From Gordonia polyisoprenivorans NBRC 16320 = JCM 10675 (GTDB taxonomy: Bacteria; Actinomycetota; Actinomycetes; Mycobacteriales; Mycobacteriaceae), in contig NZ_BAEI01000025.1 of the NCBI RefSeq assembly GCF_000241325.1, positions 1-64,000 of the forward strand: DNA of 64,000 nucleotides. The letters run 5' to 3'. Each line of letters begins with the position of its first letter. Within the stretch, counting starts at the first letter, position 1. The notes under the pieces were generated by a model that saw nothing but the letters and a program-made list of their open reading frames with translations, ran no database searches and was not told where the DNA came from. The position numbers and the translations under genes are program-made. This document shows positions 24,952 to 33,456 of the stretch, piece by piece.

Positions 24952-26144
24952 GCGTGGCCAACACCGCGCCCGTGACGTCCGAACCGCGTGGACGCCGACC
25001 TCTCGGCACGGTGATCACCGCCGTCGGCGTGATGCTGGTGGCGGCGAATCTGCGGCCCGTCGTCGTGTCGGTGGCACCGCTGATCGACGAGATCACCCGC
25101 GACGAAGGCTTTTCCAGCGCCACCGCCGGCCTGCTGACCACCCTTCCGGTTCTGTTCTTCGGGCTCAGCGCGCCCGTGGCGCCACGGTTGGCGGCCCGGT
25201 TCGGGATCGAACGCACCATCTTCGGGGCGCTGCTCCTGCTGACCGTTGGCACCCTCATGCGCCTGATCCCCGGTGCGCCGATGCTGTTCATCGGGTCGGC
25301 GGTGGTCGGTGCCGCGATCGGTATCTGCAACGTGGTGTTGCCTGCGCTGATCAAGCGCGATTTCGCCCATCGGTCGGGATTGATGACGGGGTTGTACTCG
25401 ATGACGCTGTCCGGCGGTGCCGCCGTTGCCGCCGGAATCACCGTGCCCCTCGACAATGCGTTGGGCAACAACTGGCGGCTCACGATCACCTCGTGGGCGA
25501 TTCTCGCCGTGATCACCGTCGTCATCTGGGCACCGCAGATCGTCCGGCACCGTCCGGAAACGGTCGCCGGCACCGGATCGTTGCGCCGCAACACGATTGC
25601 GTGGGCGATCACCGTGTTCATGGGCGCACAGTCGCTGGTGTTCTACACCTTCACCGCCTGGCTGCCCGCATTTCTCATCAGCGAGGGACATTCGCGGGCG
25701 TCGGCCGGCACCATCCTGGCCATCGGTCAGGTCGTCGCGCTGCTGGCGTCGTTACTCATCCCGATCATCGCCGGGCGCTACCGGGACCAACGTCTGATCA
25801 CGCTCGTCGTGATCGTCCTTTGCGGAATCGGATTGGCCGGACTCCTGCTCAGCGACCACGCCACACTGCTGTGGACGATGCTGGTGATGTTCGGCCCCGG
25901 GTCGTCGATCAGCCTCGCGTTGTTGTTCATGGTGCTGCGCAGTTCTTCGGCCGAGCAGACCGGCCAGGTGTCGGGAATGGCGCAATCGGTCGGCTACATC
26001 CTGGCCGCGTTCGGGCCCATCGCCGTGGGAGCACTGCATGATTCGACCGGATCGTGGACGATCGCGCTGTCGGTGCTGGCGATCCCGCTGCTCGCGCAGG
26101 CTGCCTCGACCCTGATCGCCGGGCGTGATGTGAAGATGGACTGA
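24948..26144 (+). CDS. MFS transporter of the CynX/NimT family
   Basis: 398 residues with 12 predicted membrane helices. The family signature is near helix 1, LVAANLRPVVVSVAPLIDEI, followed by GLLTTLPVLFFGLSAP, as in CynX (cyanate), NimT (2-nitroimidazole) and related transporters. A proline-rich N-terminus precedes helix 1. It is translationally coupled to the GntR regulator, so the regulator probably senses the substrate, which cannot be told from sequence. Confidence 0.88.
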   Translation: MSVANTAPVTSEPRGRRPLGTVITAVGVMLVAANLRPVVVSVAPLIDEITRDEGFSSATAGLLTTLPVLFFGLSAPVAPRLAARFGIERTIFGALLLLTVGTLMRLIPGAPMLFIGSAVVGAAIGICNVVLPALIKRDFAHRSGLMTGLYSMTLSGGAAVAAGITVPLDNALGNNWRLTITSWAILAVITVVIWAPQIVRHRPETVAGTGSLRRNTIAWAITVFMGAQSLVFYTFTAWLPAFLISEGHSRASAGTILAIGQVVALLASLLIPIIAGRYRDQRLITLVVIVLCGIGLAGLLLSDHATLLWTMLVMFGPGSSISLALLFMVLRSSSAEQTGQVSGMAQSVGYILAAFGPIAVGALHDSTGSWTIALSVLAIPLLAQAASTLIAGRDVKMD

Positions 26145-26181
26145 CCTCTTCCCCTTCCCCTTTCACTGTAACCCGCCGGTG

Positions 26182-26201
26182 GGGGCTTGCCGCAAGGCCC
26201 C
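26182..26201. promoter_or_regulatory. Rifamycin-associated element (RAE) upstream of helR
   Basis: GGGGCTTGCCGCAAGGCCCC is a 20-bp near-palindrome that matches, from memory, the RAE consensus GGGGCTTGC-nn-CAAGGCCC found upstream of rifamycin-inducible genes in actinobacteria. It ends 14 bp before the ATG of the HelR-like gene. Confidence 0.82.
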
Positions 26202-26215
26202 ACCTCGGGTTCACA

Positions 26216-28336
26216 ATGGCGCCCATGGTTTTTCGCGCCTCGTGCGATCCTGCCGTCATCGGTGACGACGACCGGCATTTCGCCGTCATCACTGACCACC
26301 TCACCCACACCATCGCCGACCTCAACGAACGCCTCGACGCGCTACGTCTCGCCGACGGCGGTGGCGGCCGTCGCGCACTCGACCGCGACCTGGAGATCCA
26401 CGAGACGAATCGCCGGCTCCGTGTGTTGCGCCGGTACAGCCTGGATCTGTGCCTCGGACGTATCGTCCGCACCGACGGCACCATCAGCTACATCGGCCGC
26501 ATCGGGATGACCGATCGTTGCGGCGAACAATTACTGGTCGACTGGCGTACCCCGGCGGCCGCACCGTTCTTCGCCGCCACCCACGCCGATCCCCAGGGGT
26601 TGGCGAGTCGGCGGCGGTACCGGTGGAGTCAGGGACAGGTCGTCGACTTCTGGGACGAATCATTCGACGGTGAGATCGCACATCTCGCCCTCGACGACGA
26701 TTCGGCGTTCCTCGCCGGCCTCGGCGCCTCCCGCGAGCCGCGTATGCGAGATGTGTTGGGCACCATCGCCGCCGACCAGGACGCCATCATCCGAGCCGAC
26801 AGTCACGGTGCCCTCGTCGTCGACGGTGGCCCCGGCACCGGCAAGACCGTGGTCGCGCTACACCGTGCGGCGTATCTGCTCTACGCCGACCCGCGGCTGG
26901 CGGGCAATCGCGGTGAACTACTCGTCGTGGGACCTCACGAGGAGTACCTCGGTTACATCTCCGACGTCCTGCCCAGCCTCGGCGAGGACGGCGTCCGCAC
27001 CTGCACCTTGCACGACCTCGTGCCCGAAGGTGACGGTGCGACAAACGAATCCGATCCCGTCGTCGCCGCACTCAAGGACGGCCTCGACCCGATCGCCATG
27101 ATCGAGCGGGCCGTCGCCTTCTACGAACAGCCGCCCACCAACACCGTGGAAGTCGAGACACCCTGGGGTGAAACGGAACTCACGGCCCCCGAGTGGGCCG
27201 AGGCCTTCAGTACCCCCGAGCCCGGCACCAGCCACCACGAGGCGCGCGAACAGGTATGGGACGCACTCACCGACATCATCGCCGACGCTCTCGATACTCG
27301 TGATCTGCCCCGGCTCCGTCGAGCGTTGGCCGGCAACGACGACCTCGTCTCCGCGTTCACCACGGCATGGCCGATTCTCGACGCCCCCACCCTGGTTGGC
27401 GATTTGTGGTCGGTGCCGGCGTACTTGCGTCTGGCCGCGCCGGAGCTGAACACCACCGCACTCCGAACATTGCAGCGGGAGAACCCGACCGCGTGGACCA
27501 CCTCGGATATCCCGTTCCTCGATGCGGCGCGGCGTCGGCTCGGCGATCCCGGCTTCTCCCGACGCCGACGCCGGCGTGAGGCGGTGTTGGCAGCCGGTCG
27601 AGACGCGATGGATCGCGTTGTCGACGACCTCCTTGCCGCACACACCTTCGACGACGGCGAGGGTCTCGCGCCGATGCTGCGCGGCGAGGATCTGCGGAAC
27701 TCACTGGTCGACGACTCCGCTGCGCCTGGCGCCGAACATGATCCATTGGCCGGGCCGTTCGCCCACATCATCGTCGACGAGGCGCAGGAGTTGACCGACG
27801 CGCAGTGGTCGATGCTGGTGGCACGCTGCCCGTCTCGCAGCGTCACCGTGGTCGGCGACCGCGCCCAGTCGCGGCGCGGATTCACCGAAAGCTGGCCGGA
27901 GCGATTGCGCCGGGTCGGATTCGGCGAGGTCCGTGTCGCCGGTCTGTCGATCAACTACCGCACGCCCGAGGAGATCATGGCGCAGGCCGCGCCGGTGATC
28001 ACGGCCGCGATACCCGACGCGAATGTCCCGACCTCCATCCGGAGCAGCGGCATAGAGGTCGGCCACGGCACAGTCGCCGACCTCGCTGCGATCCTCGACG
28101 AGTGGGAGCGGACTCATCCCGAGGGTGTCGCTTGCGTCATCGGCGATCCGAGCAGCCTGCCGGCACCGATCCACCGCCCGCGCGTGCGGTCGCTCGCACC
28201 CGAGCGCGTCAAGGGTCTCGAGTTCGACCTGGTGGTTCTCGTCGCGCCGGATCGCTTCGGTGCCGGCATCACCGGCGCCGTCGACCGTTACGTCGCGATG
28301 ACCCGCGCCACCCAACAGCTGGTGATCCTCTCCTGA
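26216..28336 (+). CDS. helR: HelR/HelD-type RNA polymerase recycling ATPase
   Basis: 706 residues, an SF1-like helicase relative. The N-terminal coiled-coil arm (about 15-75) would reach the RNA polymerase secondary channel. The P-loop is GGPGTGKT (204-211), Walker B IVDEAQELTDAQW (from 519), and the later motifs are GDRAQSRRGF, INYRTPEEI and the C-terminal VKGLEFDLVVLV and MTRATQQLVIL. HelR proteins remove stalled or rifamycin-bound RNA polymerase from DNA and confer rifamycin tolerance. The exact RAE before the gene supports HelR over a generic UvrD helicase. ATG 26225 is an alternative start. Confidence 0.87.
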   Translation: MAPMVFRASCDPAVIGDDDRHFAVITDHLTHTIADLNERLDALRLADGGGGRRALDRDLEIHETNRRLRVLRRYSLDLCLGRIVRTDGTISYIGRIGMTDRCGEQLLVDWRTPAAAPFFAATHADPQGLASRRRYRWSQGQVVDFWDESFDGEIAHLALDDDSAFLAGLGASREPRMRDVLGTIAADQDAIIRADSHGALVVDGGPGTGKTVVALHRAAYLLYADPRLAGNRGELLVVGPHEEYLGYISDVLPSLGEDGVRTCTLHDLVPEGDGATNESDPVVAALKDGLDPIAMIERAVAFYEQPPTNTVEVETPWGETELTAPEWAEAFSTPEPGTSHHEAREQVWDALTDIIADALDTRDLPRLRRALAGNDDLVSAFTTAWPILDAPTLVGDLWSVPAYLRLAAPELNTTALRTLQRENPTAWTTSDIPFLDAARRRLGDPGFSRRRRRREAVLAAGRDAMDRVVDDLLAAHTFDDGEGLAPMLRGEDLRNSLVDDSAAPGAEHDPLAGPFAHIIVDEAQELTDAQWSMLVARCPSRSVTVVGDRAQSRRGFTESWPERLRRVGFGEVRVAGLSINYRTPEEIMAQAAPVITAAIPDANVPTSIRSSGIEVGHGTVADLAAILDEWERTHPEGVACVIGDPSSLPAPIHRPRVRSLAPERVKGLEFDLVVLVAPDRFGAGITGAVDRYVAMTRATQQLVILS

Positions 28337-28407
28337 GCAGACGCCAGGCTTGCGCATCCCTCAATTTTCCATAGACTATTTTTTACAGAGTTGAGAGGAA
28401 CACTGCC

Positions 28408-29568
28408 ATGGCCATCAAGCTGTCCGTCGAAGAAGAAGCCATCGTCAAGACCGTTCGCGACTTCGTGGACAAGCAGGTGCGTCCGGTGGTGCGTGAACTC
28501 GAGCACGCCAACACCTACCCCGAAGAGCTCATCGAGACGATGAAGGAGCTCGGGATCTACGGCCTCGCGATCCCCGAGCCCTACGGCTTCGCGCAGGTGT
28601 CGATGCCCTGTTATGCGCAGGTCACCGAGGAGTTGGCCCGCGGCTGGATGAGTCTGGCCGGGGCGATGGGCGGGCACACCGTCGTCGCCAAGCTGCTGCT
28701 CACGTTCGGCACCGAGGAGCAGAAGCAGAAGTATCTGCCACAGATGGCCAGCGGCGAGCTGCGCGCGACGATGGCGCTCACCGAGCCGGGCGGCGGCTCG
28801 GACCTGCAGAACATGCGGACCGTCGCGGCCAAGGAAGGTGGCGAGTACGTCATCAACGGGTCCAAGACGTGGATCAGCAACGCACGCAAGTCCGGGCTCG
28901 TCGCACTGCTGTGCAAGACCGATCCCGCCGCGCAACCCGCACACACCGGCGTCTCGATCCTGCTGGTCGAGAAGGTGCCCGGCTTCACCGTCTCCAAGGA
29001 TCTACCCAAGCTCGGATACAAGGGCGTGGAGAGTTGCGAACTCAACTTCGACGGCGCCCGCGTTCCCGTCGACGCCGTGCTCGGTGGCGTGGAGGGCAAG
29101 GGCTTCGCGCAGATGATGAAGGGGCTGGAGACCGGCCGCATTCAGGTGGCCGCCCGCGCGACCGGTGTGGCCCGCGCCGCCTTCGACGACGCACTGCAGT
29201 ATGCACAGGACCGCGAGAGCTTCGGCCAGCCGATCTGGAAACACCAGGCCGTCGGCAACATGCTCGCGACGATGGGCACCAAACTCGCCGCCGCCCGCAG
29301 CCTGCTGCTCGACGCGGCCGAACGCGTCGACACCGGCAAGCGCGCCGACATGGAGGCAGGTATGGCCAAACTGTTCTGCTCGGAAACGGCGATGGAAATC
29401 GCCCTCGACGCGGTGCGCATCCACGGCGGATACGGCTACTCCACCGAGTACGACGTCGAACGGTATTTCCGCGACGCGCCGCTGATGATCGTCGGCGAGG
29501 GAACCAACGAGATCCAGCAGAACGTCATCGCCAAGCAGCTCATCAAGCGGGGTGGGTTGGACCTCTGA
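28408..29568 (+). CDS. Acyl-CoA dehydrogenase
   Basis: 386 residues, FAD-dependent, catalysing alpha-beta dehydrogenation of an acyl-CoA. The N-terminal helical domain is at 1-120. The beta-domain blocks ATMALTEPGGGSDLQNMRT and GSKTWISNARKSG follow. In the C-terminal domain, YAQDRESFGQPIWKHQA and RIHGGYGYSTEYDVERYFRDA precede the catalytic base Glu364 in VGEGTNEIQ. The 71-bp AT-rich gap upstream contains CTCAA and TTGAG arms (28360-28364 and 28391-28395) that could be a regulator site, and a GAGAGGAA ribosome binding site. No electron-transfer or ligase gene is adjacent, so the substrate is open. Confidence 0.92.
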   Translation: MAIKLSVEEEAIVKTVRDFVDKQVRPVVRELEHANTYPEELIETMKELGIYGLAIPEPYGFAQVSMPCYAQVTEELARGWMSLAGAMGGHTVVAKLLLTFGTEEQKQKYLPQMASGELRATMALTEPGGGSDLQNMRTVAAKEGGEYVINGSKTWISNARKSGLVALLCKTDPAAQPAHTGVSILLVEKVPGFTVSKDLPKLGYKGVESCELNFDGARVPVDAVLGGVEGKGFAQMMKGLETGRIQVAARATGVARAAFDDALQYAQDRESFGQPIWKHQAVGNMLATMGTKLAAARSLLLDAAERVDTGKRADMEAGMAKLFCSETAMEIALDAVRIHGGYGYSTEYDVERYFRDAPLMIVGEGTNEIQQNVIAKQLIKRGGLDL

Positions 29569-29573
29569 GGGGA

Positions 29574-30047
29574 TCAGCGTTCGGGCAACGGGGAATTCGG
29601 TCCCGCGCCCGGACCCCGGCGCACTGTCACCGATCCCCGATCCACGTGCTCACCACACTCGGAGCACACCGGTTCGAGCGTCGTCGTGTGACCGCAGCCG
29701 GTGTGCACGAGCTCGACCGGAGCGCCGTCGGGTGCCGACCACTTGTCGCCCCATTGACGCAGGGCGTTGATCACCGTCCACAGATCGCGGCCTTTGTCGG
29801 TCAGCCGGTAGTCGTAGCGAACCGGATTGTCCTGGTACGGATCCCGGATCAGGATTCCATGCTCGACGAGCGTGTCGAGCCGCTGGGTGAGCACGTTGCG
29901 AGCGATACCCAGCCGGGTCGAGAAGTCGTCGAAGCGCGTCACCCCGAACAGCGCGTCGCGGATGATGAGTAGCGTCCACCACTCGCCGACGACCTCGAGG
30001 GTCTGCGCGACCGAACAATTCATTCCGGAGAAGCTGGCGCGGCGCAT
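29574..30047 (-). CDS. HxlR-family transcriptional regulator
   Basis: 157 residues. The single winged HTH domain (about 5-105) starts with the diagnostic cysteine region NCSVAQTLEVVGEWWTLLII and includes RFDDFSTRLGIARNVLTQRL and the wing RYDYRLTDKG. The C-terminus holds four cysteines (CGHTTTLEPVCSECG) that could bind metal or sense redox or electrophiles. It is divergent from an efflux gene with a palindrome between them, so it probably controls that exporter. Confidence 0.9.
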   Translation of the reverse strand: MRRASFSGMNCSVAQTLEVVGEWWTLLIIRDALFGVTRFDDFSTRLGIARNVLTQRLDTLVEHGILIRDPYQDNPVRYDYRLTDKGRDLWTVINALRQWGDKWSAPDGAPVELVHTGCGHTTTLEPVCSECGEHVDRGSVTVRRGPGAGPNSPLPER

Positions 30048-30095
30048 GCGTCGAGTCTAGTGGGTTGCGTCAGACAACTCAATCTGCTTTCCTCA

Positions 30096-30110
30096 GTTTC
30101 GTCACGAAAC
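30096..30110. promoter_or_regulatory. GTTTCG-TCA-CGAAAC palindrome between HxlR and MFS genes
   Basis: A perfect 6-3-6 inverted repeat, 20 bp before the exporter ATG at 30131 and 48 bp before the HxlR start at 30047. It overlaps where the exporter promoter must lie, as expected for a repressor operator. Confidence 0.6.
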
Positions 30111-30130
30111 TCACGACTGAGGAGACCCCG

Positions 30131-31546
30131 ATGACCGACGTGGCTCATGCCCAGGAATCCGGCGTCGCGTCGGCTCCTCGGCGTCCGGCATTGATCCTGG
30201 CGTTGCTGTCGCTGGCAGCTTTCATGGCGAGCCTGGATGTGTTCATCGTGAACGTGGCATTCGACGACATCGGACGCGACTTCCACGGCGTCTCACTGTC
30301 GGAACTGTCGTGGGTACTCAACGCGTACACCATCCTCTACGCCGCATTGCTCGTCCCCGCCGGCCGGATCGCCGACCGCTACGGACGCAAGGCAGGCTTC
30401 TTGATCGGCGTCACGATCTTCACGCTCGCCAGCGCGGCATGTGCTGCCGCTGAAGGTATTTGGTGGTTGGTCGCTTTTCGCGCCATCCAAGCGGTCGGGG
30501 CCGCGATCCTGACCCCGGCAAGCCTCGGGCTCGTCGTCGCCGCCATGCCGACGGAGGTCCGCGCGCGATCGGTGCGGATCTGGGCCGCGACCGGTGCAGT
30601 GGCCGCGGCCCTCGGGCCGGCCGTCGGCGGTGTACTGGTGGAGGCCTCCTGGCGGTGGGTGTTCCTCGTCAACCTGCCCGTGGGCGTGCTCGCGCTCGTC
30701 GGGGGCGCGGTGTTGCTCCCGCGATCGCGCAACGAGGCCGCCGAGCACCTGCCGGACCTTCTCGGTGCCGGTTTGCTCGCAATCACCATCGGCGCGTTGA
30801 CCCTCGGCCTCGTCGAGGGGCCGACCTGGGGCTGGACCGACGGCCGGATTCTGCTGGCGTGGGCCGTCACCGTCGTCGGACTGATCGGTTTCCTGATCAG
30901 TTCGGCACGACACCGAGAACCGGTGATCGACCCGAACCTGTTGCGCGTGCGCGCATTCTCCTTCGCCAACATCACCGCCGTGCTCTTCTCCATCCCGTTC
31001 GCCGGTGCGCTGCTCGCGAATATCCTCTGGATGCAGCAGGTATGGGGGTACTCGGCCATCAAGACCGGATTCGCGGTCTCTCCCGGACCACTGATGGTCC
31101 CGATCTTCGCCGCCGTCGGGCACCGGCTCACCGCCCGGATTCCGGTCGGCGTGGTCATCGCTGCCGGATGTGCACTGTTCGGCCTCGGTGGTCTGCTGAT
31201 CTCGCTGTCGATCTCGTCCACACCCGCCTACGCGACGGCACTACTGCCGGGCTGGCTGATCGGCGGCGTCGGTGTGGGCCTGGCGCTGCCGGCGATCCTG
31301 TCCTCGGCAACCGCGGATCTGCCTGCCACACAGTCGGCGACGGGCAGCGCCGTGGTCAACATGAGTCGCCAGATCGGGATGGCGTTGGGTGTGAGCGTCC
31401 TGGTCGCCATCATCGGCAGTCCCGTCGGCTACGACGCCGTACATGCGGTCTTCCAGCACGCATGGTGGACACTGGCCGTGGTCGCGGCAGCGGGTGCGAT
31501 CACGGCATTCGGGATGACGCCTCGCCAGGGTGGCTCCGAGGCGTAG
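30131..31546 (+). CDS. MFS drug efflux transporter, EmrB/QacA (DHA2) family
   Basis: 471 residues, about 14 membrane helices. Typical motifs: LSLAAFMASLDVFIVNVAFD in helix 1, LSWVLNAYTILYAALLVPAG with motif A GRIADRYGRK, and antiporter motif C-like LGPAVGGVLVEASWRWVFLV. It should export drugs or other hydrophobic compounds using the proton gradient. ATG 30131 follows a GAGGAG ribosome binding site; an upstream in-frame ATG at 30065 overlaps the operator. The divergent HxlR gene is the likely regulator. Confidence 0.92.
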   Translation: MTDVAHAQESGVASAPRRPALILALLSLAAFMASLDVFIVNVAFDDIGRDFHGVSLSELSWVLNAYTILYAALLVPAGRIADRYGRKAGFLIGVTIFTLASAACAAAEGIWWLVAFRAIQAVGAAILTPASLGLVVAAMPTEVRARSVRIWAATGAVAAALGPAVGGVLVEASWRWVFLVNLPVGVLALVGGAVLLPRSRNEAAEHLPDLLGAGLLAITIGALTLGLVEGPTWGWTDGRILLAWAVTVVGLIGFLISSARHREPVIDPNLLRVRAFSFANITAVLFSIPFAGALLANILWMQQVWGYSAIKTGFAVSPGPLMVPIFAAVGHRLTARIPVGVVIAAGCALFGLGGLLISLSISSTPAYATALLPGWLIGGVGVGLALPAILSSATADLPATQSATGSAVVNMSRQIGMALGVSVLVAIIGSPVGYDAVHAVFQHAWWTLAVVAAAGAITAFGMTPRQGGSEA

Positions 31547-31637
31547 CGGGTAGAGACATCCGAGAAATCTTCCCGTCGCGGGCGGTGACCCGGCGACGAA
31601 CCTCGAGACCGCCGACGCCGATGCGGTAAGGGCGCAG

Positions 31638-31719
31638 TACGAATACAGATTCCACATGAGCGGACGAAAACCCCGATTTTTCGGGGTCAAGCACCGCTCA
31701 CGTGGAATCTGTATTCGTA
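31638..31719. repeat. 82-bp nested inverted repeat with 26-bp arms
   Basis: The left arm begins TACGAATACAGATTCCAC at 31638 and the right arm ends with its complement at 31719. The 26-bp arms have a single mismatch. The loop contains a second hairpin, ACCCCGA-TTTT-TCGGGGT (31670-31687). It lies in the 220-bp gap between the efflux gene and the next hydrolase gene. It may be a small MITE-like element, a structured RNA or a terminator. The remainder of the gap, 31547-31637, holds a decayed CCTCGAGACC tip of the other repeat family near 31600. Confidence 0.85.
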
Positions 31720-31753
31720 GTCGGCGATGGTGGGGTGCCGCGGGCAACGCTAT

Positions 31754-31759
31754 TAGGCT
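31754..31759 (+). promoter_or_regulatory. -10 box (TAGGCT) of leaderless hydrolase gene
   Basis: TAGGCT, part of TATTAGGCT, ends 7 nt before the GTG at 31767. No ribosome binding site precedes the GTG. Confidence 0.5.
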
Positions 31760-31766
31760 CACCCAC

Positions 31767-32552
31767 GTGCCCGCCGCCGAATATCACGAGATCGCCCGCA
31801 CCCGAGACCGGGTGCGGCTGGCGGTGCAGGTGCGCGGGTCCGGGCCGACGCTGCTACTCCTGCCCGGGCAGGCCAACAATCACCACTGGTGGGATCGCAC
31901 CCGCGGCGACTTCGACGCCCACCACACCACTGTCACCTTCGACTATCGCGGGACCGGCGCAAGCGGTTCCGGTGGCGAACGCTACAGCACGCGATTGTTC
32001 GCCGAAGATGCTCTGGCGGTGATGGATTCGCTCGCCATCGACAAGTTCGCGGTGTACGGCACGTCGATGGGCGGTCGTGCCGCGCAGTTCCTGGCGGCAT
32101 CGGCACCACGTCGAGTGCGCCGGCTGGTCCTCGGATGCACCACGCCCGGTGGGGTTCATGCCGTCGAACGAGACGAGTCGGTGCGTCGTGCCCTGGCCGG
32201 TCCGGACGCAACCGCGGCGCTGCTGGATTACATGTATTCGCCGCAGTGGCGTGCCGCCAATCCCGGCCCGTATCACGTACTCGGCGATCCGGACATGTCC
32301 GACGCCGACCGGCGGGCGCATCTGCTGGCGAGCAATCGACACGATGCGTGGGCGGTCCTGCCCGACATCGCGAGCCCCACCCTGATCCTGCACGGCACCG
32401 ACGACCAGATGGCGCCGGTGGCCAACGCCGAGATACTCGCCGAGCGCATCCCCGACGCCCGCGCCCACGTTCTCGATGGCGCACGACACGCCTACTTCGA
32501 CGAATACCGTTCGCAGACAGTGCCTCTCGTTCTGTCCTTCGTGACCGGCTAG
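31767..32552 (+). CDS. Alpha/beta hydrolase
   Basis: 261 residues with a complete catalytic triad layout: oxyanion-hole region LLLPGQANNHHWWD, nucleophile serine in YGTSMGGRAAQ near residue 96, acid in LILHGTDDQMAP, and histidine in DGARHAYFDE near 248. The fold resembles 3-oxoadipate enol-lactonase and similar esterases, but substrate is not clear. GTG 31767 is chosen because of the leaderless promoter; a longer reading to 31656 would translate through the inverted repeat. The next gene starts 10 bp downstream. Confidence 0.85.
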   Translation: MPAAEYHEIARTRDRVRLAVQVRGSGPTLLLLPGQANNHHWWDRTRGDFDAHHTTVTFDYRGTGASGSGGERYSTRLFAEDALAVMDSLAIDKFAVYGTSMGGRAAQFLAASAPRRVRRLVLGCTTPGGVHAVERDESVRRALAGPDATAALLDYMYSPQWRAANPGPYHVLGDPDMSDADRRAHLLASNRHDAWAVLPDIASPTLILHGTDDQMAPVANAEILAERIPDARAHVLDGARHAYFDEYRSQTVPLVLSFVTG

Positions 32553-32555
32553 GCT
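32550..32555 (+). promoter_or_regulatory. -10-like box (TAGGCT) overlapping a stop codon
   Basis: TAGGCT includes the TAG stop codon of the hydrolase gene and ends 7 nt before the ATG of the LLM oxidoreductase. This gives the second gene its own leaderless start even though it also lies in an apparent operon. Confidence 0.42.
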
Positions 32556-32562
32556 GGGTGCC

Positions 32563-33450
32563 ATGCGTTTCGGCATCTGCATCCTGCCCGATCTGACCTG
32601 GCGAGAGTCGCGCCCCCGGTGGCAACGCGCCGAGGAGATGGGCTTCGATCACGCCTGGACCTACGACCACCTGGTCTGGGGTGGCCTGCCCGACTCCCGC
32701 TGGTTCTCCTGCATCCCGACCCTGACCGCCGCCGCGACCGTCACCCGACACATCGACCTCGGTGCGTTCGTCGTCTCCCCCAACTTCCGCCATCCGGTCG
32801 CGTTCAGTCGCGAGGTCGCCACCCTGGTCGACATCTCCGACGGCCGCTTCCTGCTCGGCCTCGGTGCCGGCGGGACCCCCGACGACACCGTCCTCGGCGG
32901 CGACCGCCTCCCACCCAAGCAACGCGTCGACCGCTTGCAGGAGTTCACCCTGCTGCTCGACCGCACCCTTCGTGACGATCACGTCGATGCCGACGGGCAG
33001 TATTACCGCGCCCGTGACATGCGCCTGGTCGGCGAACCGGTACGGCCGCGCGTGCCATTTCTGTTGGCGGGCAACGGTCCCCGATCGGTGCGCTTCGCCG
33101 CACGGCACGGCGACGGCTGGATCACCACCGGCACGCCGTCGGAGACCGTCGACGACTGGTTCGACGGGATCCGCGCGAGCTGCGATGTGCTCACCGAGAC
33201 GCTCGGCAAGGACCGGATCACCGAGGAGTTCCCGCGCTACCTGAGTCTCGACGCCTCGCCGCGCAACGCTCTGGAGAGCATCGACCTCTTCGACGAAATG
33301 GTCGGACGCGCATCGTCTTTGGGATTCACCGACGTCATTGTGCATTGGCCGAGATCCTCGGAGCCCTACCTGGCTCCCGACCACGTCCTCGACGAGGTTG
33401 CCGCCCGACTGCAACCCGGGCGTACCGACACCGTCGATGTGACAGACTGA
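32563..33450 (+). CDS. LLM-class, probably F420-dependent oxidoreductase
   Basis: 295 residues, luciferase-like TIM barrel. It starts MRFGICILPDLTWRESRPRW and contains FDHAWTYDHLVWGG, the family block LVDISDGRFLLGLGAGGTPD and PRVPFLLAGNGPRSVRFAARHGDGW. The short size and these blocks are typical of actinobacterial F420-dependent members, though FMN cannot be excluded. It is flanked by a hydrolase and an SDR gene, suggesting a small catabolic or redox set, but no pathway is recognisable. Confidence 0.85.
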   Translation: MRFGICILPDLTWRESRPRWQRAEEMGFDHAWTYDHLVWGGLPDSRWFSCIPTLTAAATVTRHIDLGAFVVSPNFRHPVAFSREVATLVDISDGRFLLGLGAGGTPDDTVLGGDRLPPKQRVDRLQEFTLLLDRTLRDDHVDADGQYYRARDMRLVGEPVRPRVPFLLAGNGPRSVRFAARHGDGWITTGTPSETVDDWFDGIRASCDVLTETLGKDRITEEFPRYLSLDASPRNALESIDLFDEMVGRASSLGFTDVIVHWPRSSEPYLAPDHVLDEVAARLQPGRTDTVDVTD

Positions 33451-33456
33451 GTGGCC

